Shown piece by piece: positions 24,596 through 35,054 of a stretch of 64,000 bases of DNA (positions within the stretch are counted from its first letter, which is position 1; the number at the start of each line of letters is the position of its first letter). The translations under genes were made by a program, and so were the position numbers. This DNA is from an uncultured cyanobacterium (GTDB taxonomy: Bacteria > Cyanobacteriota > Cyanobacteriia > Cyanobacteriales > Nostocaceae): the NCBI GenBank assembly GCA_903903925.1, contig CAIVAU010000061.1:21647-85646 (forward strand), written 5' to 3'. Under the pieces are notes generated by a model that searched no databases, was not told where the DNA came from, and saw nothing but the letters and a program-made list of their open reading frames with translations.

Positions 24596-26095
24596 TTAAA
24601 ATTTCTGCCCCGTATAAACCGATCGCACTTCTCCGTTACGGCGGATGACGGCTTCACCGTTAGCGACATCTACTAATGTCCAACCACTTGAGCCGATACT
24701 TTCACCTATATCGACACGGCGGGTAATACCATCAATTTTAAATAAAGCGGCAGATTTGTGTCCTAACTCTAGCAATCCCTCCAAAATATGGGAAGGAGTA
24801 GGAATCGCAGGAACGGAGACAGCTACCATTTCCCGTCCATCTAGTGGTGGTTCTGTTGTTTTGGCTGTGGGTCGTTTTGATTGTGTAATGCGAGATGAGA
24901 CAACAGGTAATACAGGTAAAGGCTTAGGTGGTTGCCCTATAGTAATAGGTGTATTTCGTATAGCCACAGGCTTGATTTCAGGTCGCACAGTGCCAGGCGC
25001 ACTGACAGCCACTGGCTTAGCTGATGTTGGCACAGTGTTCAGAACTGTTTTTACAGGAGCGGGTAAAGACGTATTCGGCGCAATATTTTTAGGTGGTAAT
25101 GCCCATCGTGATAAAGGGCTGAGATTACCAAGAATAGGTGGGGGCGCGTAGCGCATGGGCGACGGCGCTTGATAAACGGGGATATAGAGTCGCTCAACAA
25201 CCGTTGTTGAGGGACTAGGGGTTGATGGAGTGTTGTTAGCTGCCACAGGTAATGGTGGTAGATTACCTGTAGGTCGATAGCTCATATAAGCAAAGGCTGT
25301 TTGGTTAGCTAAACCAGCGGTAGCAAGTAGGGTTTTGGCAGATTTCTGATTGTTGGCTTCTTGCCGATCAATAGCTGCCAGTGCGCCTAAAATATAGTCA
25401 ACTATATCTGCTTCAACTTTTGCTGTTGTTGGTAACTTCGGCTGTGGTTCCAACAGCGCCTGTTGGAAAGATTTGGTAGTGAGACGATTTAGCAGTCTAG
25501 AGTGCAGCGCCCAAACAATAGCAGTAATGATGAAGCCCAAGGTGACTCCTACGGAGAGCAGTTTGCTCAAAGTGCGCCGCCATTTCTGACGTGGTTTGCT
25601 CACTTTATGAACGCCGGGAGTGTCAACCAAAACTTTACTCAATTGCTGGTTCCTAACCTGAGGAACTGAGTGTACATGCTGGATCAACGTTTCTGGCAAG
25701 ACAATTTGCGGCATCCCAACTGTTTGCAAAGGAACGTATTCTAAAGGTAGCGCTGTGGGCTCTACCTCTAACTTCTGGAACCACTCGCGTGGGTCGGTTT
25801 CCTCCGTTAGGGTGCCAGTGCTATAGGCAGGTTCCCCTCCCATTGACTCTTGGTGTCGAAGTGGGGTGTGACTGCTGTTCGATAGCCGTTCCGCTGTAGC
25901 AATTCGTGTGTGAGTGCCACGTTGTTGCAAAATCTGGGGAAGGAGATTACCACTCTTCTCTAAAATCTGATCGATATCGGCAAAGATTTCATTCATCAAG
26001 CCGTCAGCATAGCTTTCTATCGCCCAAGGTTCGCTGGCAATTAAGTCCTCTGATGGTTCCAAAACAATGAGATGGGTGCTGGCTTCTTGTAACAT
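24596..26095 (-). CDS. Membrane protein with PilP/GspC-like C-terminal tail
   Basis: A 499-residue protein of unknown function. Residues 1-165 are cytosolic and partly acidic (PWAIESYADGLMNEIFADID), a single TM is near 181-200 (LLSVGVTLGFIITAIVWALH), then a long Pro/Thr/Ala-rich periplasmic linker to about 410. The final 80 residues form a small beta domain (ALFKIDGITRRVDIGESIG, GWTLVDVANGEAVIRRNGEV) resembling the pilus/secretion clamp domains of PilP and GspC. This suggests an envelope-spanning assembly role, but no pilus genes are near. ATG at 26095. Confidence 0.62.
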   Translation of the reverse strand: MLQEASTHLIVLEPSEDLIASEPWAIESYADGLMNEIFADIDQILEKSGNLLPQILQQRGTHTRIATAERLSNSSHTPLRHQESMGGEPAYSTGTLTEETDPREWFQKLEVEPTALPLEYVPLQTVGMPQIVLPETLIQHVHSVPQVRNQQLSKVLVDTPGVHKVSKPRQKWRRTLSKLLSVGVTLGFIITAIVWALHSRLLNRLTTKSFQQALLEPQPKLPTTAKVEADIVDYILGALAAIDRQEANNQKSAKTLLATAGLANQTAFAYMSYRPTGNLPPLPVAANNTPSTPSPSTTVVERLYIPVYQAPSPMRYAPPPILGNLSPLSRWALPPKNIAPNTSLPAPVKTVLNTVPTSAKPVAVSAPGTVRPEIKPVAIRNTPITIGQPPKPLPVLPVVSSRITQSKRPTAKTTEPPLDGREMVAVSVPAIPTPSHILEGLLELGHKSAALFKIDGITRRVDIGESIGSSGWTLVDVANGEAVIRRNGEVRSVYTGQKF

Positions 26096-26310
26096 AGCAA
26101 TTTTCAGTTATGGCTTTTCGGGCGTAAAATTTTGCCCTGATTGCCTGCTTTGTAAGGATTTTGAATGCAATATCTAATCTCCCCGTCTTGTTAGACGAGT
26201 TGATTATTAAATGGTATTTAAAGTCAACTGTAATACGGAAACTGTTGAAGATGCCAATTTATAATAACATGTCATCTATCATACCAATCTCCTGATGTTT
26301 CACTTTACTA

Positions 26311-26559
26311 CTATACTCGTGCTTCAAAAAGTGTGATCCAAGCTAACGCTGGAAACTCAGTTTGGGCATGAGTTTTACGAAATTCGAGATAGATTAGTAA
26401 GGCGTTGATATCGGCTGGATTCACGCCACTGATACGAGTAGCTTGACCGATAGTCAGTGGTTTTACCTGACTTAACTTCCCCCGTACTTCTTTGGAAAGG
26501 GTATCAATCGTTGCGTCATCCAAATCCGCAAGAATGGGGTGTGGGGGAAGATAAAACAA
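26311..26559 (-). pseudogene. mnmG: C-terminal fragment of mnmG (gidA)
   Basis: The stretch [20 protein letters not shown], then [19 protein letters not shown], is the C-terminal helical domain of the tRNA-U34 modification enzyme MnmG. Only about 60 of some 630 residues remain. The first residues (MFYLPPHPI) and the last ([12 protein letters not shown]) do not fit the family, so both ends are junctions. It cannot be functional; an intact mnmG must exist elsewhere because the enzyme is near universal. Confidence 0.8.
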
Positions 26560-26642
26560 CCGATTAAAACGCTAACCGAACCGTATTGAAGGTAGTATTA
26601 TATGATCGAAAATCAAACCTGTCAAACAATAGAGCCAGTCAA

Positions 26643-27680
26643 ATGGACGAAATACGCGGTGTCTGGATGACTAATGTTGACATTAGTCCAGTCTTAACCT
26701 CAAAGCAAGAAATTATTTCAGCCATGCATTTCCTGAAGCAAACGGGCTTCAATGTTGTGTTTCCTGTTGTCTGGAACAAAGGGTTCACACTCTTCCGTAG
26801 TCACGTCATGCGGGATACTTTTCATGTTGATCTCTTTCCACAATTGAAAGGTCGCGATCCTCTAGCCGAAGTCGTTGAAGAGGCACATCGTGTTGGAATC
26901 AAGGTCATTCCTTGGTTCGAGTATGGATTTGCTTGTTCTCCCGATCACGATGGTGGACACATACTTAATAAAAAACCTCAGTGGAAAGTTCGGATGCCAG
27001 ACGGTACCTTGCTTAGAAGTGGTCATTTAACGTGGATGAATGCTCTTCACCCTGAGGTACAAGACTTCATGCAGCGCCTCATAGTTGAAATGGTTACGAA
27101 GTATGACGTTGACGGTATTCAGGGAGATGACAGACTCCCGGCGTTTCCTAAAGAAGGGTTACAGTCGCCAGATATTGACCCTAAACTCAAAAACGTTAAA
27201 GCTGGTGCTAAGGCTCTCACTGACTTTCTAACTCGCCTTCATAGCGCTGTTAAAAAAGTGGGACAGCATAAGCACAAGAATCTTGTCGTATCGATCGCAC
27301 CCAGTCCATACAACTATTGTTACGAGAATTTTCTTCAAGATACTCCAGCTTGGGTTCAGCAGGGACTTGTCGATATTATACATCCACAGATCTACCGCGA
27401 GATATCGAAGCAATACCACGATGAAGTCGATCAAATAAGGAAGGATTTTCCCAAAGATTTAAACAAATTTGCTCCTGGTATAGCATTTAAAGCTAACAAA
27501 GTTAACATCACATCCACTCAACTCAAAGATTATATTCAGACCAACCGGATCAAGGGGTTGGGGGGACATGTATTGTTCACCTACGAAGGACTTCGCAGGA
27601 ACAATGATGAGATGGCTACAGCTTTAATTCAAGGTCCTCATGCCCAACTTGCTTCACTGCCTTCACCATTTAGAGCTTAA
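26643..27680 (+). CDS. Glycoside hydrolase family 10-like (DUF187/GHL10) protein
   Basis: A 345-residue TIM-barrel protein. It begins EIRGVWMTNVD, the conserved opening of this family, then FNVVFPVVWNKGFTLFRS, GIKVIPWFEYGFACS, a DGIQGDDRLPAFP segment with acidic candidates near 158-165, and HPQIYREISKQY. Members are predicted to cleave peptidoglycan- or polysaccharide-derived glycans. ATG at 26643 is chosen as the start just before the domain; a TTG at 26586 would add 19 residues. No signal peptide is visible, unusual for a cell-wall enzyme. Confidence 0.82.
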   Translation: MDEIRGVWMTNVDISPVLTSKQEIISAMHFLKQTGFNVVFPVVWNKGFTLFRSHVMRDTFHVDLFPQLKGRDPLAEVVEEAHRVGIKVIPWFEYGFACSPDHDGGHILNKKPQWKVRMPDGTLLRSGHLTWMNALHPEVQDFMQRLIVEMVTKYDVDGIQGDDRLPAFPKEGLQSPDIDPKLKNVKAGAKALTDFLTRLHSAVKKVGQHKHKNLVVSIAPSPYNYCYENFLQDTPAWVQQGLVDIIHPQIYREISKQYHDEVDQIRKDFPKDLNKFAPGIAFKANKVNITSTQLKDYIQTNRIKGLGGHVLFTYEGLRRNNDEMATALIQGPHAQLASLPSPFRA

Positions 27681-27864
27681 AAGCCGGTTTGTAAATAAAA
27701 TATTAACTCACACCGAGTTTGGCTATAGCAGCAGGTGAAAAGGTCACTAAATTTACCCTTGGACATGTAGCGAATAATAATCTATAATTTGGTTGCGATA
27801 TTTCCAAGAATATTCCTCCCAGATATTTATTCTTGACTCATAGATTCTGCACCAAAGGTTAGGC

Positions 27865-29208
27865 ATGGAACACTCTGATTCACCAGGGAATGTCCAGGAA
27901 TTAGATCCCAAACGGGATGGACATCAAACCTCCGTAGTTCTGAAGCAGGCGCAACGCACTGAACTGCCCAAACAAACTCCCCCACATGACCATCGCCGTC
28001 GTCAACTAATCTTGATAATTCTGGCGGTGTTGGGGGTGATTGCTATCGGCATTTTCGGATTTCGTTGGTTGCAATTTATACAAGACAACCAGGAAACTGA
28101 CGATGCCTACGTTGCCGGTGATATTCACCCAGTTAATGCCCGCATCTCTGGTACAGTCACAGAGGTCTTGGTTGACGATAATCAAATTGTGAAAACGGGG
28201 ACCCTGCTGGTGAAGCTTGACCCCAAAGACTATGAAGTCAGCTTACAGCAAGCAAAGGCGTCTCTAGAAGCAGCTCATGAGCAGGCAAATGTGGCGCAAG
28301 CGAATATTGGTGTCGTCAAGACCAACGCTGAAGGTCTAACCACCTCAGCACAGGGAAATATTGATGCTGCTGTTGCTAGTATTTCCACCTCCCAAGCAGC
28401 AGTGACAGAAGCCCTCTCAGGTGTTCCAGCGGCTCAAGCACAGTTGCGACAGGTTGAGGCAAATTTAAACAAAGCTCAACTCGATTATCAGCGCTATATC
28501 AGTCTATATCACACTGGAGCCTCACCCAAGCAACAGTTGGATGCTGCTAAGGCAAATTATGATGCCCTCGTGGCGCAACGAAATAACGCTGAAGAACAGG
28601 TGAAGCAAGCGCAAGCAAGAGTTGCCCAAGCACAGAAAAATTTGACGAATGCTCAAGCAAAGTTAGCTGCTACCAAGGGCAGTATGCAACAAGCTCATTC
28701 AAGTACTCAGCAAACATTAGTCAATCAGCGGCAGTATAAAGCCGCACTCGCAGCAGTTTCTCAAGCAGACGCACAACTGAAAAATGCTGAACTCCAATTG
28801 TCTTACACCAATATTGTTGCTCCTGCAGATGGAATGGTGGGAAACAAAAATGTGCAGGCGGGACAGCGTTTGCAACCTGGGCAAACAATCATGTCTGTTG
28901 TAGAACAAGATCCCTGGATTGTGGCTAATTTCAAAGAAACTCAATTGGAAAATATGCAACCAGGGCAGCCAGTAGAAATTAAAATAGATTCTTTCCACAG
29001 TCGAACTTTCCTGGGAAAGGTCAATAGTCTCTCTCCAGCGTCAGGAGCAAAGTTTGCTCTGCTACCGCCAGATAATGCAACGGGCAATTTTACCAAAATT
29101 GTACAACGGGTGCCAGTCAAGATTGTGTTTGATCCTCAAAGTATCCGGGGTTACGAGTCACGCATTAGTCCTGGTATGTCGGCGGTTGTAACTGTGACGG
29201 TTCATTGA
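27865..29208 (+). CDS. HlyD/EmrA-family membrane fusion protein
   Basis: Adaptor of a tripartite MFS exporter. Of 447 residues, 1-46 are a basic cytosolic stretch (DHRRRQL), 47-70 a single TM, then TDDAYVAGDIHPVNARISGT, the standard EmrA opening, with a lipoyl half, a long Ala/Gln-rich coiled-coil hairpin to about 300, and the second lipoyl half (NIVAPADGMVGNKNVQAGQ). It would bridge the pump encoded 59 bases downstream and an outer-membrane channel. ATG at 27865. Confidence 0.92.
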   Translation: MEHSDSPGNVQELDPKRDGHQTSVVLKQAQRTELPKQTPPHDHRRRQLILIILAVLGVIAIGIFGFRWLQFIQDNQETDDAYVAGDIHPVNARISGTVTEVLVDDNQIVKTGTLLVKLDPKDYEVSLQQAKASLEAAHEQANVAQANIGVVKTNAEGLTTSAQGNIDAAVASISTSQAAVTEALSGVPAAQAQLRQVEANLNKAQLDYQRYISLYHTGASPKQQLDAAKANYDALVAQRNNAEEQVKQAQARVAQAQKNLTNAQAKLAATKGSMQQAHSSTQQTLVNQRQYKAALAAVSQADAQLKNAELQLSYTNIVAPADGMVGNKNVQAGQRLQPGQTIMSVVEQDPWIVANFKETQLENMQPGQPVEIKIDSFHSRTFLGKVNSLSPASGAKFALLPPDNATGNFTKIVQRVPVKIVFDPQSIRGYESRISPGMSAVVTVTVH

Positions 29209-29266
29209 AAGGTAAACACTACCCTGCGGTTCGTCAAAAGTCAAAAAAACAAAACTCCTAACTCTC

Positions 29267-30865
29267 GTGAAGACACCCGTGACCAGCACAAGCATCAAAC
29301 CTTCAACTTCAGGACTCTCACCTGACAACATATCTGTTAAAGATTGGATTGGAGTGATGGCAACCCTGCTGGGTGCTTTCATGGCAGTGCTAGATATTCA
29401 AATTACTAATGCGTCCCTGAATGATATTACTGGAGCATTAGGTGCGACTATTGATGAAGGCTCTTGGATATCAACGGGGTATCTAGTGGCAGAAATTGTG
29501 GTGATCCCTCTGACAGGATGGTTGTCTCAAGTCTTTTCCATCCGCCGCTATTTGCTAGTGAATGCCTCGCTTTTTCTCTTGTTTTCTATTGCCTGTGCCT
29601 TCGCCGCTAATCTCCCGATGATGATTATATTTCGGGCTGGTCAGGGATTTACAGGCGGAGTTTTGATCCCAATGGCTTTTACGGTGATTCTTACCAAGTT
29701 ACCACCAGCAAAACAGCCAATTGGGTTAGCGTTATTTGCAATTACTGCCACTTTTGCACCTTCCGTTGGTCCGACGATCGGGGGTTGGCTGACTGATAAT
29801 CTGAGTTGGCAATACATTTTTTATCTCAACATTGTCCCAGGAATTTTACTGATCGCAGGGGTTGCTTATGCGATCGCCCCCAAGCCTATGCAGTTGCATT
29901 TATTCAAACAAGGCGACTGGTGGGGTATTTTGACGATGGCGATGGGCTTGTCATCTCTGGAGTTTTTTCTCGAAGAAGGTAACCGCAAAGACTGGTTTGG
30001 TTCCCAAGAGATTGTGCGGGCAGCTGTAGTGGCAGCAATGACCTTGCCAATCTTCGTTGTGATTCAGTTTACTAACAAGCAACCCCTGCTGAATCTGCGT
30101 TTACTGGGACGGCGTAATTTCGGTTTATCAATGGTTGTAAATTTGGCAACAGGTTTGGGGCTTTACGGTTCAGTGTTTATACTGCCTTTGTTTCTGGCAC
30201 AAGTTCAGGGCTATAATGCCATGAAAATTGGTGAAACCATCATGTGGTCAGGGATTCCTCAATTGTTTATTATCCCCTTTGTGCCGAAATTGATGAAGCG
30301 CTTGGATTTACGATTTGTGATTGCCGTCGGACTCAGTCTGTTTGGGGTCAGTTGCTTGATGAACTCGACAATGACGTCTCAGACAGGTATGGATCAGCTG
30401 ATGTGGTCGCAAATTGTCCGTGCTTGTGGTCAGCCATTGATTATCACTCCCCTTTCTAGCGTAGCAACATCAGGGATTGAGCCGAAACAAGTTGGTACTG
30501 CTTCGGCTTTATTTAACATGGGGCGCAACTTAGGTGGATCGATAGGCATTGCGATTTTAGGAACTTTGCAATCCGTGCGGGAGAAGTTTCATTCTAGTCG
30601 TATAGGTGAGTCGGTTTCATTAGGAAATCCTTTGACACGCGATCGCATTGACCAACTCTCCCAGTTGTTCAGTTCTTACAGTAGCGATCCTGTAGAAGTG
30701 CAAAATCAGGCGATCGCACAAATTGATCGCCTAGTTCGTCGCGAAGCCAACGTCATGGCATACAACGACTGCTTTTTCTTTATGGGTTGCGCCCTATTTC
30801 TCAGTGCGTTGCTGGTACTGTTCTTCAAAAAAGTTAAACCTACTGGCGGGGCGGTAGGGCACTAA
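29267..30865 (+). CDS. DHA2-family MFS multidrug exporter (EmrB type)
   Basis: A 532-residue inner-membrane pump with about 14 hydrophobic helices. DHA2 marks are present: AVLDIQITNASLNDITGALG in helix 1, GSWISTGYLVAEIV in helix 2, motif C-like APSVGPTIGGWL in helix 5. Start is GTG at 29267; a second GTG lies 12 bases on. It forms an operon with the EmrA-like adaptor. Proton-driven efflux of hydrophobic compounds is the family role. Its last 26 bases overlap a convergent small gene. Confidence 0.93.
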   Translation: MKTPVTSTSIKPSTSGLSPDNISVKDWIGVMATLLGAFMAVLDIQITNASLNDITGALGATIDEGSWISTGYLVAEIVVIPLTGWLSQVFSIRRYLLVNASLFLLFSIACAFAANLPMMIIFRAGQGFTGGVLIPMAFTVILTKLPPAKQPIGLALFAITATFAPSVGPTIGGWLTDNLSWQYIFYLNIVPGILLIAGVAYAIAPKPMQLHLFKQGDWWGILTMAMGLSSLEFFLEEGNRKDWFGSQEIVRAAVVAAMTLPIFVVIQFTNKQPLLNLRLLGRRNFGLSMVVNLATGLGLYGSVFILPLFLAQVQGYNAMKIGETIMWSGIPQLFIIPFVPKLMKRLDLRFVIAVGLSLFGVSCLMNSTMTSQTGMDQLMWSQIVRACGQPLIITPLSSVATSGIEPKQVGTASALFNMGRNLGGSIGIAILGTLQSVREKFHSSRIGESVSLGNPLTRDRIDQLSQLFSSYSSDPVEVQNQAIAQIDRLVRREANVMAYNDCFFFMGCALFLSALLVLFFKKVKPTGGAVGH

Positions 30866-31058
30866 GATCAATACCAAGACTCATCAATCGTTGGCAATTT
30901 GGACAGTCATCGAAAGCCGGCGGATACTCCATAGGAGGAACCTGATACCCGCAAGTGGTACAGTTTTTGTTATATTGGGGAAGCTTGTTCCGAGAGGTTG
31001 CTAGTACTACAGCTTGGGTGAGGACTCCTAAAGCAATGAGAATTATTGCGGTAACCAT
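30840..31058 (-). CDS. Small membrane-anchored zinc-ribbon protein
   Basis: A 72-residue protein (82 if TTG at 31088 is used). One N-terminal TM (MVTAIILIALGVLTQAVVLA) is followed by two CxxC pairs, CTTCGYQV and CPNCQR, spaced for one Zn ion. The ribbon would face the cytosol or periplasm depending on topology. Convergent with and overlapping the EmrB-type gene by 26 bases. Function unknown. Confidence 0.6.
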   Translation of the reverse strand: MVTAIILIALGVLTQAVVLATSRNKLPQYNKNCTTCGYQVPPMEYPPAFDDCPNCQRLMSLGIDLSALPPRQ

Positions 31059-31160
31059 AAGCTTAAGGCAACGCTTTTCGACTATCAAACCATATCTGCG
31101 GTTGTTTGTAAATATTTTGAGACAAAACTTTAACAGGAAATCAGCCAGTGGCTCATCACT

Positions 31161-31943
31161 CTAATAGTCATGTAACAAAACTTCCATCCACTGCACATCT
31201 TCAGGAGAGAATATGGGAGGTGGAGGTGCTTGTGTATAATCAATAGATAAATCATAAGCAGCCTCGTCGTAGATAGCACTCACGATATTGTCAAGTTCCA
31301 AAGGAATATCAGGGTCAGGGGCACGAAGAGGTACGGGAATTATAGGTAGCTTATCTTGTAACCCAATAGTCCAAACATTTACAACTCCAGACTGAGCGCG
31401 AGTTAAGGTAATAAGGTAGGGAACATTTGCAATGCGGGGGTGATTGAAAGGTCGAGTCCCTCGTCGCAGTAAATCAAGTTCAATTAAATGGACGTTACTC
31501 TGATAAAGTGAGGAGCGTTTTTGCCGATATTTGGTCAAACCTGGTTCTCGTTTGTTGACTGGGGAAAGGATTTCAATACTAGTTACTAACACGTTGTTAG
31601 CAGTATCTCGAATTTCCACACTAGGGACTCGGACTTCCACAGGTTGCACAAGGGGTAAGGTGAGTGGTGCAGGAGTTGTCATGACACTTCCGTCTGCTTG
31701 GGCGGACAACCTTGAGGGTCCACTCATTTGTTTGACCTGAAGAACTTCAACATCAGGATAAAGAATACCAATTTCCCCTTCTGGTGCCGTGTCTTCCACC
31801 AAATAAATTTCCAAGCGTGCTGTGTAGCGGGGTCGCAACTGGGGAGTCAACATCTGCCGAATTTTGTTAGCAAGCGCACTATGCACATCTGGCCACAGGT
31901 AACCTTCAAGATATGGGTCCATACCAGGGAAAGGAGATGGCAT
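31161..31943 (-). CDS. DUF4058 family protein
   Basis: A 260-residue protein that opens PSPFPGMDPYLE followed by WPDVHSALANKIRQML, the signature of DUF4058 as I recall it. Later conserved pieces are EIYLVEDT, VEILSPVNKR and LIELDLLRRG, a nuclease-like core pattern (E..SP.NK, then E.DLLR) similar to the PD-(D/E)XK-like Uma2 fold. These families multiply together in cyanobacteria. ATG at 31943, divergent from a Uma2 gene 71 bases away. Function unknown. Confidence 0.85.
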   Translation of the reverse strand: MPSPFPGMDPYLEGYLWPDVHSALANKIRQMLTPQLRPRYTARLEIYLVEDTAPEGEIGILYPDVEVLQVKQMSGPSRLSAQADGSVMTTPAPLTLPLVQPVEVRVPSVEIRDTANNVLVTSIEILSPVNKREPGLTKYRQKRSSLYQSNVHLIELDLLRRGTRPFNHPRIANVPYLITLTRAQSGVVNVWTIGLQDKLPIIPVPLRAPDPDIPLELDNIVSAIYDEAAYDLSIDYTQAPPPPIFSPEDVQWMEVLLHDY

Positions 31944-32014
31944 AATTGTTTTGTGGAAGTGTCTAGCTCATTTTAGCAATTTCCACCACCAAAGTTAAAA
32001 AAGGACGGTGAAAT

Positions 32015-32814
<800 letters not shown>

Positions 32815-32816
32815 AA

Positions 32817-33935
32817 CTATTCCTCACTCTTCAACGCTCTTCGTGCCAATTTTACATAAGTTTTCACCGTTTCATAAGGCATCCCTAAATCTTGGGCCAC
32901 CACCTGCAACGATTCTCCCATCTCTCGTCGTGCTAAGATTGTCGCCCATTTTGAGGCTGTTTCCTCCGCTCGTTCTCCTCCTGTGCGCTTACGTTGCGCC
33001 TTAAAAATCTCTGCCAAATATTCAATGCGTTTTGCCAGAACAGTTTGCACATCAGGTAGATCTTGCACAACTTGAGATGACCAACCCAAACGTGTTTGTC
33101 CCAAACCAAAAGTCGTTTTATGACCAGTACCGCAGTAGGGTGCGAGTTTCCCTAAAGCATAAAATAACTGCTGAAACTCTGGCTGTTTAACTGCATCCTT
33201 CGTCAAACTAAACTCGATCGCGCCAGTAAATCCTGTGACTGCGCCTTTCTTTCCCGCTAGTACCTTCGCGGTAGTTAGTTGACAACGATTAATTAATACA
33301 CAATCATCTACCCAAGCTAAGAAAGTCTCCTGATCAACAGCCATCCCAGAAAAATCATTCCAGCGCCGCAGGTAGCTGTGAAACACATTCATTGGTACTG
33401 GTAAAGGGAAGTGATGACCTTTGCGGCGAAAACTCGTAGGACTTAAGAATTTTAGGGTGACAGTCGTCTCACCATGGTCAGAGTTTAGCAGTTCGGTGTA
33501 TGTCGTGGGAAGATGGGCAATACTGACAGAGCGAATCTGCAACGGTGCATTCTTCAAATCAACCACCTCTGGCAAATTTTCCATCCACCGCGCCATCCAC
33601 TTTTGCACTTGACGAGATAAGGCTGTGACAGACCAGTGATAGGAGGTATTTGCAGATAATTGTACCTGCCTGCCGCTACTGATCATCGCTCCATCTAAAG
33701 CTGAGACAGTAAAAGGCTTCTCTGATTCTCCATCGTGGAGGTAAGCAGAAAGTTCTGGGTCTGTGGAACGCACTTGGTCGAGAAACCACGCGTGGAGTCC
33801 AATAGTATACTGGGGATAAAGGTAAAAATCTTTTCGCGGGACTAACTCAAACACCAAGCCAACCAACTCTGTCTCCGGTGACCACGTCAGATAAAGTGGA
33901 GGCGTCTTCGGCTTATTTTGAGAGCGTCGAGGCAT
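32817..33935 (-). CDS. cas6: Stand-alone Cas6 endoribonuclease with C-terminal HTH
   Basis: Cas6 is the RAMP-fold nuclease that cuts CRISPR precursor RNA at repeats. The 372 residues open with LVGLVFELVPRKDFYLYPQY (first ferredoxin fold) and carry the Gly-rich loop GTGHKTTFGLGQTRLGW near 270-286, the RAMP signature. About 65 extra residues follow and end in a helix-turn-helix-like segment (LQVVAQDLGMPYETVKTYVK), beyond the usual 230-300 residues. No other cas gene or array is in the window, so it may act on a distant array. ATG at 33935. The stop abuts the heptamer array. Confidence 0.85.
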   Translation of the reverse strand: MPRRSQNKPKTPPLYLTWSPETELVGLVFELVPRKDFYLYPQYTIGLHAWFLDQVRSTDPELSAYLHDGESEKPFTVSALDGAMISSGRQVQLSANTSYHWSVTALSRQVQKWMARWMENLPEVVDLKNAPLQIRSVSIAHLPTTYTELLNSDHGETTVTLKFLSPTSFRRKGHHFPLPVPMNVFHSYLRRWNDFSGMAVDQETFLAWVDDCVLINRCQLTTAKVLAGKKGAVTGFTGAIEFSLTKDAVKQPEFQQLFYALGKLAPYCGTGHKTTFGLGQTRLGWSSQVVQDLPDVQTVLAKRIEYLAEIFKAQRKRTGGERAEETASKWATILARREMGESLQVVAQDLGMPYETVKTYVKLARRALKSEE

Positions 33936-34022
33936 GGTAAAATTCGAGTCATTTTGTTAGAATATTCTATCTTGTCTTTGTCTCCTTTAGGCTACAGATA
34001 AAAACAGTCTCAGAATATCGCC

Positions 34023-34787
34023 TCATAAGTAGGAGTTTGCTGTGGAATACAGTCTTGACGCATAAGGGCAAGAAGCAACACTACTTTCTAAAGTAGAGGT
34101 ATGAGCTACAGGACTGACTAGTAATGAATTCTCTTGTTCAAGTTGATCTCGTGTCAAAGCCAATAGCCGACGAGCATGACTTAAATTTAAGCTATCTTTC
34201 CCATCCTGATCAAAAAGCTGTAAATAAGCTAGAAGAAATCTAATACGTAAGCCAAGATCATCTGTAGCTTGCAAAAAAGGAAGGTCAGATTCAACCATAT
34301 GGCGGATAGCTAATAGGGGAATAGGGCTGCGTAGTGGACGGAAGTTTGGGTTGTGCAAACCAGGGCTTTCCGTACGATTATGAAATTCCCCTAACATCAA
34401 TCCTTGTTCAACAAAGAAAGGCTTAAGTTTTTGCTGAACACTATCAATGAGTCGAGAAGTATCATCTATATGAACATCAGGAAAAATTAATATTATTGCT
34501 TTGTTTAGAGCAGCTTGTCCCACTCGTGGTTCTATCTTAAGGAAGATATCTCGGTAGAGGAAAACAATCTCTTCAATTTGCTTTGTCTCCAACTTTTGAG
34601 GACGAATAACTGCTAGCTGAAGATTGTTTGATTTGAGTGATTGAGGCACAAAAGGGCAAACAGGACCAGGTCTGCCTAAATCGGGATGAGGGTTTCCCAA
34701 AAAATCTTTAACCCACTCCGTAATTTCAATTAAGTAGGGGAGGTCTCTCTGGAACTGTTCAATTTCACTAAGCTGATAGAGTTTCAT
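34023..34787 (-). CDS. DUF6875-type protein linked to the NRPS gene
   Basis: A 254-residue cytosolic protein. It matches, from memory, the DUF6875 family found beside peptide-synthesis genes: PHPDLGRPGPVCPFVPQSLK near 34-53, IILIFPDVHID near 107, QGLMLGEFHNRTESPGLHNP and FRPLRSPIPLLAIRHMV near 140-175. Reaction unknown. The first 25-36 residues (MKLYQLSEIEQFQRDLPYL) resemble the N-terminus of the NRPS encoded upstream on the same strand, and the DNA before both start codons is also similar. ATG at 34787. Confidence 0.78.
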   Translation of the reverse strand: MKLYQLSEIEQFQRDLPYLIEITEWVKDFLGNPHPDLGRPGPVCPFVPQSLKSNNLQLAVIRPQKLETKQIEEIVFLYRDIFLKIEPRVGQAALNKAIILIFPDVHIDDTSRLIDSVQQKLKPFFVEQGLMLGEFHNRTESPGLHNPNFRPLRSPIPLLAIRHMVESDLPFLQATDDLGLRIRFLLAYLQLFDQDGKDSLNLSHARRLLALTRDQLEQENSLLVSPVAHTSTLESSVASCPYASRLYSTANSYL

Positions 34788-35054
34788 AGTTGAAAGGTCT
34801 CCTGATAAATGATGAATTATGAAACTAATTTGTCTGAATTTTTGATCAAGGAAAGGTTGTTGATACCTTGTTGAGGTGCAATATATTGCACCTCAACAAA
34901 TCTGGTTTATCGAGGGATGATTTCATTTTTATCAACATAAACTGAACTACAAACTGAAGTTTCGACTTTTCGGATTCTTTCCCAGATATTTTTGCAAAAC
35001 GGAGATGCGCCCTCTATCTAAGATGTAAATTCGATCAAGAAACTTGGGTTCAGA
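34788..35054. other. Gap between NRPS and DUF6875 genes
   Basis: Holds the duplicated upstream segment (TTTTTGATCAAGGAAAGG near 34,840-34,857 on the plus strand, compare TTTTTGATTAAGGAACG near 37,939), a hairpin-like GGTGCAATATATTGCACC palindrome at 34,874-34,891 and a TTTTTGCAAAACGGAGATGC filler also seen at 56,573. The palindrome may end NRPS transcription, though it has no long T-run. Confidence 0.45.
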
